A stretch of 44,140 nt of DNA, taken from positions 1-44,140 of the forward strand of contig JAVBMF010000066.1 of the NCBI GenBank assembly GCA_031552735.1, written 5' to 3'. Origin of the DNA: JAVBUY01 sp031552735 (GTDB lineage: Bacteria; Bacillota; Clostridia; Christensenellales; Aristaeellaceae). The notes below the pieces were generated by a model, which was given only the letters and a program-made list of their open reading frames with translations, was not told where the DNA came from and made no database searches. This document shows positions 34,072 through 40,931 of this stretch, piece after piece; position 1 is the stretch's first letter, and the number at the start of each line of letters is the position of its first letter. Position numbers and translations under genes: made by a program.

Positions 34072-35478
34072 CTAAAACCGAAAGTAGATGAAGGGGTTAT
34101 AGGACGAAGAAACCACAAACACGATGGAGAGGAAAAACAGCGCGAGGGACAGCGCGAGCGAAACATGCGGCCATATCGGGCGGCGCTGTAGCGCAGCGAA
34201 GCACGCCGCGTTTTTCAGGGGAACGGAGGCGACAATCGCCAGCGCCAGCGCAACCAACACTTTCGCGTTGATGTAGTACCACGCGGTCAATCCCGCGTTT
34301 TGCGACGACACCGCACCAAACATGACACCGATATAGCGCAGCGCTTCGCTTAGCCCGTTCGCGCGGAAGAACACCCAGCCGATCAGCACGATTAGCATCG
34401 TCAGCGCCCAGCGGACAACGGACCGGGCCTTGCCGTGCGCTTTGGTGGTGTGCGTGGCGCGCTCGAGGATGAGGAAAAGACCGTGCCATAGCCCCCAGAT
34501 GATAAAGTTGAAGCTGGCGCCGTGCCAGAACCCCGTGACGGCAAATACGATCAGCAGGTTGACATACACGTTTCCGGTTCTGTTGCCGCCAAGCGGGATG
34601 TACAGGTAATCCCGAAACCAAGTGGAAAGCGAAATGTGCCACCTGCGCCAGAACTCCGTGACGGTCTTTGAAATGTAGGGGTAATTGAAGTTTTCCAGAA
34701 AGTCGAAGCCGAACATTTTGCCCAGCCCGATGGCCATGTCGGAATAGCCGGAAAAATCAAAATAAATCTGGAAGGCATAACAGATAACGCCCAGCCACGC
34801 GGTGGGCAGTGTGTTCTCGACAGCGGGATGCGCGAATACCTGATCCGCCACATAGCCGAGGATGTTGGCGATGATGATCTTCTTGGCCAGACCGGCAATA
34901 AACCGCTGCGCGCCGCCAACAAACTTTTCCAGCGACTCGGTGCGCTGGTAAATCTGCTCCTCGATATCAATATAGCGCACGATCGGTCCGGCAATGAGCT
35001 GCGGAAAAAACGAAATGTAAAAAGCAATGTACGCGGGATTGCGCTGCACGCGCACCTTTCCCCAGTACAGGTCAATCACATACGACATGCCCTGAAAGGT
35101 GAAAAACGATATGCCGATGGGCATGATGATGTGCGGATACGCAAACGCTGTGCCCAGCAAGCGGTTCAGATTCGTTAAGGTGAAATGCAGGTATTTGAAA
35201 TAAAAGAGGATGCCCAGGTTGCTGACCACCGCCAGGATCAGCCAGATGCGCCTGGCGATGCCCTTCTTGTCCGCGCTGGCGTGCAGCAGCAGTCCAAAGC
35301 CGTAATTGGCCAAGATGGAGCCGAGCATCACCAGGATGTACTTCGGCTCGCCCCAGGCGTAGAAAAACAGGCTGGCCAGCGTCAGGAAATAGATGCGGTA
35401 TCGCTCGTGCAACAGATGATAGCCGATGATGACAAGCGGCAAAAACAGAAACAAAAAGATAGACGAACTGAAAAGCAA
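34072..35478 (-). CDS. MBOAT-family membrane O-acyltransferase (AlgI/DltB-like)
   Basis: 468 residues and about ten membrane segments. The two hallmark histidines are present: EFWRRWHISLSTWFRDYLYIPLGG (His near 281) and TGFWHGASFNFIIWGL (His near 319). AlgI-type proteins move an acyl group, usually acetyl, across the membrane for transfer to an exopolysaccharide or wall polymer. The TTG at 35478 is preferred, giving MLFSSSIFLFLFLPL, the usual family start, with GGGGTG six bases upstream. A GTG at 35487 is possible but has no Shine-Dalgarno. The AlgX-like gene downstream completes the pair. Confidence 0.9.
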   Translation of the reverse strand: MLFSSSIFLFLFLPLVIIGYHLLHERYRIYFLTLASLFFYAWGEPKYILVMLGSILANYGFGLLLHASADKKGIARRIWLILAVVSNLGILFYFKYLHFTLTNLNRLLGTAFAYPHIIMPIGISFFTFQGMSYVIDLYWGKVRVQRNPAYIAFYISFFPQLIAGPIVRYIDIEEQIYQRTESLEKFVGGAQRFIAGLAKKIIIANILGYVADQVFAHPAVENTLPTAWLGVICYAFQIYFDFSGYSDMAIGLGKMFGFDFLENFNYPYISKTVTEFWRRWHISLSTWFRDYLYIPLGGNRTGNVYVNLLIVFAVTGFWHGASFNFIIWGLWHGLFLILERATHTTKAHGKARSVVRWALTMLIVLIGWVFFRANGLSEALRYIGVMFGAVSSQNAGLTAWYYINAKVLVALALAIVASVPLKNAACFAALQRRPIWPHVSLALSLALFFLSIVFVVSSSYNPFIYFRF

Positions 35479-35531
35479 TGTGAGCACCCCAATGCATGAT
35501 GTGATGGGCTAGCGTCTTGACACTATTTGAC

Positions 35532-35560
35532 AGCATAATGCATACCGGACGGGAAGTCAA
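35532..35560 (-). promoter_or_regulatory. sigma-A promoter of the MBOAT/AlgX-like operon
   Basis: On the minus strand TTGACT (35555-35560), 17 bases, TATGCT (35532-35537). Two TGTCAA repeats lie just downstream (35515-35533), of unknown meaning. Confidence 0.6.
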
Positions 35561-35580
35561 TGACGGAAACGTCCCCGCCC

Positions 35581-36705
35581 CTACAGCACAATCGCACCGG
35601 GCAGAAACGCCGGGGGCAGCGCCTCCTCGGTGAGGAAGGCGAAGCTGTCGTCGCGCAGGATGGGCAAAAAGGCGGAAAAGGGCAGGCGGTCGAACTCGCA
35701 GCCGTAGTCGCTGGCGCCGAACGCGCCGCCTTCCTTGGCGCGCAGGTTCAGGCCGCGGGCGAACTTGGTGTCGTTGGAGCAGTCGTGCACCACCAGCGGC
35801 CAGCGCTGGTCGTCGGCGATCTTCATCAGGCGCAGCGTCAGCGCCCGGCTGAACAGCGGGGACAGGTAGCCGCGCCGGTTCAGGTACATGTTTTCCCCGG
35901 CGTAGTTGCCGATGTTGTGCTCGTTGAGGTGCAGCTCGGCGCAATTGATGAAGTCCACGCCGGTGTCTAGGATGGCCTGCTGCTTGGCGAGGAACGCATC
36001 GTAAAACGCCGGGGTCATCGGCGTCTCGATGCCCACGTGCGGGATGTAGCGCTTGGCCAGGCGGATGTTCTCGATGACCCGGTCGGCGCAGCCCGACGCG
36101 CCCAGATTGAACCGCAGCTCGTCCAGCCCGGCCGCACCCAGCGCGCGCAGGGTGTCCTCGGTGGCCAGCGTGCCGTTGGTGTACAGGTGCTGATGCACGC
36201 CCGCCGCGTGGAATTTGCCGATGACGCCGTAATACTGCTCGATCTCCATAAACGGCTCCAGATACACATAGGAGATGCCGGTCGGCTTTTGTTGAATGGA
36301 CAGCAGCAGGTCGATGTCCTTCTCGTAAAACTTGGTGCCGCCGATCTCCCACATGCCCGCGCCAATGGGCGGAATCTGATCGAGCACGCCGTAATCATAG
36401 CAGAACGGGCAGGACAGGTTGCAGCGGTTGGTCTTGCGGATGGCGGTCAGCCCCGTGCCGGTCAGGCACGAGCGGCAGCCCTGCGGAAACTTGGCCGCGT
36501 CGCCCACATAGTAGGTGCGGTTGTCCAGCGTCTGTAGGCCGCCAATCTCGGCCATCAGCCGCGCGTTGCGGGCATCGACCGCCGCCTCGATCTGCGCGAA
36601 GGCCGCGTACGCGATCTCCTGCTGGCGGGGCATGATCTCCTCGTCCTCGGGCAGCGCGGCAAAAAACTCGAACCACATCAGCGCGTCTTTTTTTGCGATA
36701 TGCAC
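35581..36705 (-). CDS. radical SAM protein of unknown function
   Basis: 374 residues. The motif CNLSCPFC (Cys near 95, 99 and 102) binds the [4Fe-4S] cluster of radical SAM enzymes. A further pair GCRSC precedes it (Cys near 77 and 80), and YTNGTLATEDTLRALGAAGLDELRFNL is the usual barrel continuation. No SPASM-type Cys cluster is evident at the C-terminus. The substrate cannot be inferred. Neighbours are a dockerin-like gene and an acylation pair, but separate promoters argue against an operon. GTG 36705 is chosen because GGAGGG is nine bases upstream; a longer frame would start inside the promoter. Confidence 0.85.
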   Translation of the reverse strand: MHIAKKDALMWFEFFAALPEDEEIMPRQQEIAYAAFAQIEAAVDARNARLMAEIGGLQTLDNRTYYVGDAAKFPQGCRSCLTGTGLTAIRKTNRCNLSCPFCYDYGVLDQIPPIGAGMWEIGGTKFYEKDIDLLLSIQQKPTGISYVYLEPFMEIEQYYGVIGKFHAAGVHQHLYTNGTLATEDTLRALGAAGLDELRFNLGASGCADRVIENIRLAKRYIPHVGIETPMTPAFYDAFLAKQQAILDTGVDFINCAELHLNEHNIGNYAGENMYLNRRGYLSPLFSRALTLRLMKIADDQRWPLVVHDCSNDTKFARGLNLRAKEGGAFGASDYGCEFDRLPFSAFLPILRDDSFAFLTEEALPPAFLPGAIVL

Positions 36706-36736
36706 AGGCGTTTTCCCTCCATTGGTGATACTGCAC

Positions 36737-36765
36737 AGTATACCACAGCGGGCAGGGCGCAACAA
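36737..36765 (-). promoter_or_regulatory. sigma-A promoter of the radical SAM gene
   Basis: On the minus strand TTGTTG (36760-36765), 17 bases, TATACT (36737-36742), some 20 bases before the GGAGGG of the gene. Confidence 0.55.
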
Positions 36766-36776
36766 TGCGTGCGCGC

Positions 36777-36804
36777 AAAAAGAGCGCCGCTTGCGCGACG
36801 CTCT
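36777..36804 (-). terminator. terminator of the dockerin gene
   Basis: On the minus strand AGAGCGTCGC, loop GCAA, GCGGCGCTCT, followed by TTTT. One G-U pair. It begins eight bases after the dockerin gene stop and separates it from the radical SAM gene. Confidence 0.75.
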
Positions 36805-36812
36805 CGTATTGA

Positions 36813-37676
36813 TCAGACCTGCCCGGGATAGTTCGCGGACGCGCGGTTAAAGTTGCTGACCAGGATCGAGCGATCCAGGGCGTTAACGAAACCATCAGCG
36901 TTGAAGTCGGCATAGGGCGTGTACGGCGGCGTGGGGTAACTGGACGCGAACACCGCGTTTAGCAGCGTCTGATCCAACCCATCGACGACGCCGTCCATAT
37001 TCACGTCGCCCGCGAACAGGTTGAACACCGTGCCGCCGGGCGGGGTGAGCACCAGCGGATTCGGGCTTTGCGCGGTGACGGTGACCGCCATCGTGCGGAA
37101 CAGGTAGCCCGCACGCCGCAGATACAGCACATACGAGCCGACCGGCACGTTGTTGAACGTGAAGGTGCCGACATCGGTGCCGCTGACCACCGCCGTGGTG
37201 GTTAGGCTGGGCGGCGCGGGGGTGTTGACCGAGGCGCGCAGCTCCGCCGTGATATTGAACTGGGTCAGGAACGCCGGACCCAACCCCTGATCGTTGAACA
37301 CAACCGGCGAGACCGTGCCGGTGACCGTGCGCGTGATGGGCGATGCGCCCACCGTCGCCTGCACGGGCGCACTGGGGGTCGCGCCGTTGCACGTTTGCGT
37401 GGCGGACACCGTTTGGCCGGGCGTCAGGGTGACGCCGCCGGGCACCAGCACCCGCCACATGCCGTTGGCGTTGACCTGCGCGGTGGCCTGCTGCCCATTG
37501 GGCAGCGTCACAACCACCGTGCAACCCGCGCTGCCGGTCCCGGACACGGCGGTTGCGCCGCCGGTGATCGGTGCAATGGTGGGCGACGGGCTGGGCGTGA
37601 CCGGACAAGGGGACGGGCGCGCGCAGCACGGATGACAACAGCAGCATTGCTGAAAACAATTTGATTGAGCGAACAT
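36813..37676 (-). CDS. leaderless Cys-rich protein with C-terminal dockerin-like domain
   Basis: 287 residues. The N-terminus has a dense Cys cluster (CFQQCCCCHPCC) in place of a signal peptide. Next come an Ig-like or Big-type segment (GTGSAGCTVVVTLPNGQQ...), a carboxypeptidase-regulatory-like beta-sandwich (VGSYVLYLRRAGYLFRT), and at about 214-280 a type I dockerin-like pair of Ca2+-binding repeats (GDVNMDGVVDGLDQTLLN and ADFNADGFVNALDRSILV). Dockerins bind cohesins, but none is encoded nearby. GGAAAGGAGG precedes the ATG. Together with the 374-4105 protein this suggests a Cys-anchored spore-surface class (inference). A secreted scaffold protein is less likely without an export signal. Confidence 0.78.
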   Translation of the reverse strand: MFAQSNCFQQCCCCHPCCARPSPCPVTPSPSPTIAPITGGATAVSGTGSAGCTVVVTLPNGQQATAQVNANGMWRVLVPGGVTLTPGQTVSATQTCNGATPSAPVQATVGASPITRTVTGTVSPVVFNDQGLGPAFLTQFNITAELRASVNTPAPPSLTTTAVVSGTDVGTFTFNNVPVGSYVLYLRRAGYLFRTMAVTVTAQSPNPLVLTPPGGTVFNLFAGDVNMDGVVDGLDQTLLNAVFASSYPTPPYTPYADFNADGFVNALDRSILVSNFNRASANYPGQV

Positions 37677-37696
37677 AAGATCCTCCTTTCCGCTAG

Positions 37697-37723
37697 TATC
37701 CTATGCGCGCGATTTGGCAGGGT
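37697..37723 (-). promoter_or_regulatory. sigma-K-like promoter of the dockerin gene
   Basis: On the minus strand AC, 16 bases, CATAGGATA, a full match to the AC-N16/17-CATANNNTA pattern of sigma-K promoters. CATA to AGGAGG is 14 bases, as at the large Cys-rich gene. This would place expression in the mother cell late in sporulation. Confidence 0.5.
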
Positions 37724-37762
37724 TCGCGCCCGCCCGGCACGACCGCGCCAAGAAGAAAGCAG

Positions 37763-37791
37763 TTGAAAACACACGCGGGGACATGTATAGT
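37763..37791 (+). promoter_or_regulatory. sigma-A promoter of the nucleotide-sugar dehydrogenase gene
   Basis: TTGAAA (37763-37768), 17 bases, TATAGT (37786-37791). The predicted start is near 37798. The -10 overlaps the in-frame GTG at 37790, which therefore cannot be the start codon on this transcript. Confidence 0.65.
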
Positions 37792-37834
37792 GGAACAAAA
37801 GGACATCGGTGCAGACCGGAAGGAGGTCGTTCCC

Positions 37835-39019
37835 ATCAAGATCGCGGTTGCGGGAATCGGCTATGTGGGGCTGTCCAACGCCGTGCTGCTGGCGCAGCAT
37901 AACGAGGTCGTGGCGCTGGACGTTGTGCCCGAAAAAGTGGAACTGCTCAACGCGCGCCGCGCGCCCATCGAGGACGCCGAGGCCAGCGAGTATCTGGCGA
38001 CTAGGCCGCTGTCGCTGTGCGCCACCACCGACGCGTCGCGCGCTTTTTCCGGCGCGGACTTCATCCTGATCGCCACGCCCACCAACTATGACCCCAGCCA
38101 GAACTTCTTTGACACGTCGCTGGTCGAGCAGGTCATCGCGCAGGCCATGGCCATCAACCCCGACGCTGTGCTGGTGGTCAAATCCACGGTGCCGGTCGGC
38201 TTCACCAGCGCCATGCGCGAAAAGTACCCGGCGGCCCACCTGCTGTTCTCGCCGGAGTTTCTGCGCGAGGGCAAGGCGCTGCATGATAACCTGTATCCAT
38301 CGCGCATCATCGTCGGCGTGCCGGCGGACGAAGCGCGGTTGGTGCGGCGCGCCCGCGACTTTGCCGATCTGCTCAAGCAGGGCGCCGTCAAGCAGGACGT
38401 GCCGGTCCTGATCATGCAGCCCACCGAGGCCGAGGCGGTCAAGCTGTTTTCCAACACGTATCTGGCGCTGCGCGTCAGCTTCTTTAACGAGCTGGATACC
38501 TATGCCGAGGTGCGCGGGCTGAGCACGAAAAGCATCATCGAGGGCGTCGGGCTGGACCCGCGCATCGGCACGCACTATAACAACCCCTCCTTTGGCTACG
38601 GCGGGTACTGCCTGCCCAAAGACACCAAGCAACTGCTGGCCAACTACAACAACGTGCCCAACAACATCATCGGCGCGATCGTCGCGGCCAACAGCACGCG
38701 CAAGGACTTTATCGCCGAGCGCATATTAAGCCGCAACCCCAAGGTGGTCGGCATCTACCGCCTGACGATGAAAGCCAATTCCGACAACTTCCGACAGAGC
38801 AGCATCCAGGGCGTGATGAAGCGCATCAAGGCCAAGGGCGTCAGCGTCGTGATCTTTGAACCCGCGCTCAAGGACGACACGTTCTTCCACAGCCGCGTGA
38901 TCCGCGATCTGGACGAGTTTTTGGCGGTCAGCGACGTGATTGTGGCCAACCGCTATGACCCGGCGCTGGGCAACGTGCGCGACAAGGTGTACACGCGCGA
39001 CCTGTACTTCCGCGACTGA
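37835..39019 (+). CDS. UDP-glucose/UDP-sugar 6-dehydrogenase, apparent ATC start
   Basis: 394 residues if started at 37835. It oxidises a UDP-hexose to the uronic acid with two NAD+, supplying acidic polysaccharide precursors. KIAVAGIGYVGLSNAVLLA is the Rossmann motif; STVPVGF and SPEFLREGKALHD are conserved; the catalytic Cys is in GYGGYCLPKDTKQLL (residue 259) with a Lys in EAVKLFSNTYLA. AAGGAGGT ends seven bases before ATC (37835), where relatives have ATG; the frame then reads KIAVAG. The in-frame GTG at 37790 lies inside the promoter -10, so ATC initiation or a base error is implied. UDP-glucose is the likeliest substrate, but a UDP-HexNAc is possible. Confidence 0.85.
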   Translation: MKIAVAGIGYVGLSNAVLLAQHNEVVALDVVPEKVELLNARRAPIEDAEASEYLATRPLSLCATTDASRAFSGADFILIATPTNYDPSQNFFDTSLVEQVIAQAMAINPDAVLVVKSTVPVGFTSAMREKYPAAHLLFSPEFLREGKALHDNLYPSRIIVGVPADEARLVRRARDFADLLKQGAVKQDVPVLIMQPTEAEAVKLFSNTYLALRVSFFNELDTYAEVRGLSTKSIIEGVGLDPRIGTHYNNPSFGYGGYCLPKDTKQLLANYNNVPNNIIGAIVAANSTRKDFIAERILSRNPKVVGIYRLTMKANSDNFRQSSIQGVMKRIKAKGVSVVIFEPALKDDTFFHSRVIRDLDEFLAVSDVIVANRYDPALGNVRDKVYTRDLYFRD

Positions 39020-39031
39020 TCGGAGGACGCC

Positions 39032-39820
39032 ATGCGACAGGAAACCGCAGAGAAACTGGCCGGTTCGCTGACCGCGGAGTCGGTGGAATTGATAGACGAT
39101 CTGCCGTATTTGTTGCAGGATCTGTGGGAGCTGGGCAGCGACCCGGCGCGCGTCGCGGAACTGCTGGAAAAACACCTGCCGACACCCGGGCAGGCGCGCA
39201 TCCTTGACCTGGCGTGCGGCAAAGGCGCGGTGTCGGTGCGCGTGGCGCAGGCGCTGGGCGCCAAGGTGCATGGGGTGGACATTCTGCCGGAATTTATCGC
39301 GTATGCGCGCCAAAAGGCGCAGGAATACGATGTTGCCAGCCACTGCGCCTTTGCGGTTGGCGACATCAACGACGCCGTGCGAACCGAGAGGGGATACGAC
39401 GCCGTGATTTTTGGCGCGGTGGGCGGTGTGCTCGGCGCGACGGACGAAACCCTGACGAAACTGCAGCGTACCATCCGGGAAAAAGGACTGATCGTGCTGG
39501 ACGACGCCTATTTGCGGGACCCGCAAGCGCTGGACGAGCTGGCGTATCGGCACTACGCGTATCCGACGCTGGCGCAGTGGCGCGATGCGTTTGCGCGCGC
39601 CGGGTTGACCGTGCTGGCCGAGATATGTAACGAGGCCGGAGAGATCGACGATAGCAACAGCTATAACAATGCGGCCATCGCGCGCCGCGCCGCCGAGCTG
39701 TCCGCGATGCATCCTGCGCGCAAGGCGCTGTTTGACGCGTATGTGCGCAGCCAACTGGATGAATGCCAGGATTTGGATGGGCCGGTGGTGGGCACGATGT
39801 GGCTGCTGCAAAAAGCATAA
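39032..39820 (+). CDS. class I SAM-dependent methyltransferase
   Basis: 262 residues. Motif I is ILDLACGKGAVSVRVA, followed by an acidic residue at the end of the second strand (GVDILPEF) and motif post-II (AVGDINDAV). After about residue 160 a helical C-terminal part probably determines the substrate, which is unknown. Just 12 bases separate it from the dehydrogenase gene, with GGAGG before the ATG, so the two are co-transcribed. A role in small-molecule or sugar methylation is possible but unsupported. Confidence 0.82.
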   Translation: MRQETAEKLAGSLTAESVELIDDLPYLLQDLWELGSDPARVAELLEKHLPTPGQARILDLACGKGAVSVRVAQALGAKVHGVDILPEFIAYARQKAQEYDVASHCAFAVGDINDAVRTERGYDAVIFGAVGGVLGATDETLTKLQRTIREKGLIVLDDAYLRDPQALDELAYRHYAYPTLAQWRDAFARAGLTVLAEICNEAGEIDDSNSYNNAAIARRAAELSAMHPARKALFDAYVRSQLDECQDLDGPVVGTMWLLQKA

Positions 39821-39840
39821 CCGGAACAGGAATGGAACAG

Positions 39841-39868
39841 CGCCCGCCAGGCAGCGGGCGTTTTTTTT
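39841..39868 (+). terminator. terminator of the dehydrogenase-methyltransferase operon
   Basis: CGCCCGC, loop CAGGCA, GCGGGCG, then eight T's: a strong intrinsic terminator 20 bases after the methyltransferase stop. Confidence 0.85.
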
Positions 39869-40070
39869 GCGCGCCGGTGCAACGAGATAAAATATAATTA
39901 TAATTGAAGAATGGAAAAGAACGGAATTTCCAGAAAAATGGAAGATAGAAAAATGCGAAAAAAGAGATAAATGCTGATGGAAAAAATCAACAAAGCGTTG
40001 ATATATAAGGGAATATTTAATAAACAGGGTGAAAAACTTCATATTCCGGACGGGCTATATTAAGGATGGA

Positions 40071-40174
40071 TTGATAATCATCAAAAACGCTTGTGCACGA
40101 CGCAAAAGTGCGATAAAATGCACAAGGATCAAGTGATCCACCCACACAAATGACAAAATAACCGGCGAAAGCCG
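40071..40174 (+). other. AT-rich gap with four consecutive hairpins upstream of the Glu-rich gene
   Basis: The region 39869-40216 holds no convincing ORF. From 40071 on, four inverted repeats follow each other: TTGAT/ATCAA (40071-40084); CTTGTGCA/TGCACAAG (40090-40126) enclosing CGCA/TGCG; GGATC/GATCC (40126-40139); and CGGC/GCCG with a GAAA tetraloop (40163-40174). An extra ATCAAC/GTTGAT pair lies at 39986-40002. This resembles a structured 5' untranslated RNA. It matches no riboswitch I recognise, and no good promoter was found. Confidence 0.35.
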
Positions 40175-40216
40175 CTTGACAGCGCGCAGTCCGCACACAC
40201 AAAGGAGGAGAACCCC

Positions 40217-40750
40217 ATGCACAAGAAAATGATCGCCCTGCTGCTGGCCCTGCTGCTGGCACTGACAGGAACGATGGCCGTGCTGGCCGAAAACACCGCC
40301 GAGGAAGTACAGCAGGAAATCGAAGAAACGATTGAAGAAGAGATCGCTGAGGAGATCGAAGAAGCGATCGCCGAGGAGATCGAAGAAGAAATCGTCGAGC
40401 AGACCGAAGCGGTGGACACCGAGGCCGCCATCATCGAGGAGACCGCGACCGATGAGCAGACCGCCACAGAGGGCGCGATCAGCACCTCCGACGAGCTGGA
40501 GGCCGAGATCGCCAGCCGCCAGGTGATCATCACCTCCACGCTGGGCGACCGGGTGGAGCTGGGCGAGCAGTTTGAGCTGGTGGCCACGCTGGTTGGCTTT
40601 GAGCACGCGGACATCGCGCTGCAATGGCAGTACAACAGCGGCGAAGGCTGGCAGGACGTGGATGGCGCCGATGGCGAGAGCATCGCGCTGGACGCCAGCG
40701 AGCAGACGCTGCGCAGCGACTGGCGCCTGCAAGTGACCGTGGCGGCGTAA
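40217..40750 (+). CDS. exported Glu-rich protein with C-terminal QWQY domain
   Basis: 177 residues. Signal peptide (MHKKMIALLLALLLALTGTMAVLA, cleavage near AVLA-EN), then about 60 residues of Glu/Ile repeats (EIEETIEEEIAEEIEEAIAE) that should form an acidic helix or coiled coil, and a C-terminal beta-rich domain (ITSTLGDRVELGEQFEL, LQWQYNSGEGWQDVDG, DWRLQVTV) resembling an Ig-like fold. The same domain ends the protein at 42853-43551, so they are paralogues. Function unknown. AAAGGAGGAG precedes the ATG. It has its own terminator downstream. Confidence 0.8.
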   Translation: MHKKMIALLLALLLALTGTMAVLAENTAEEVQQEIEETIEEEIAEEIEEAIAEEIEEEIVEQTEAVDTEAAIIEETATDEQTATEGAISTSDELEAEIASRQVIITSTLGDRVELGEQFELVATLVGFEHADIALQWQYNSGEGWQDVDGADGESIALDASEQTLRSDWRLQVTVAA

Positions 40751-40821
40751 CGGATGAAAACAAGCGGCCGCTGATACAGGAGAGGCTGCATAGGCCGCCC
40801 CATCAAGGGCACAAACACAAG

Positions 40822-40849
40822 ACCGCGCATAAACAATGCGCGGTTTTTT
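40822..40849 (+). terminator. terminator after the first Glu-rich gene
   Basis: ACCGCGCAT, short loop, ATGCGCGGT, then TTTTT: a perfect nine-base stem with a good U-run. Confidence 0.85.
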
Positions 40850-40862
40850 GTTGCGCCGGTGC

Positions 40863-40891
40863 TTGCAATGCGCCGCGCAAACATGGATAAT
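40863..40891 (+). promoter_or_regulatory. sigma-A promoter of the ABC exporter gene
   Basis: TTGCAA (40863-40868), 17 bases, GATAAT (40886-40891), some 40 bases before the exporter start. Confidence 0.55.
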
Positions 40892-40931
40892 ACAGGAAAG
40901 GCAAACGCCGCATGGGCAAGGGGGCACGCAC

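Noticed and set aside
35072..36352. Minus-strand 426-residue frame joining the radical SAM and MBOAT genes
   Set aside because: It is out of frame with both real genes and has no family features.
37790..37834. GTG 37790 as start of the dehydrogenase
   Set aside because: It overlaps the promoter -10 and would add 15 residues ahead of the Rossmann strand, with no suitable Shine-Dalgarno.
40071..40174. c-di-GMP riboswitch (GEMM)
   Set aside because: The conserved GEMM core and tetraloop receptor sequences are not present; only simple hairpins are seen.
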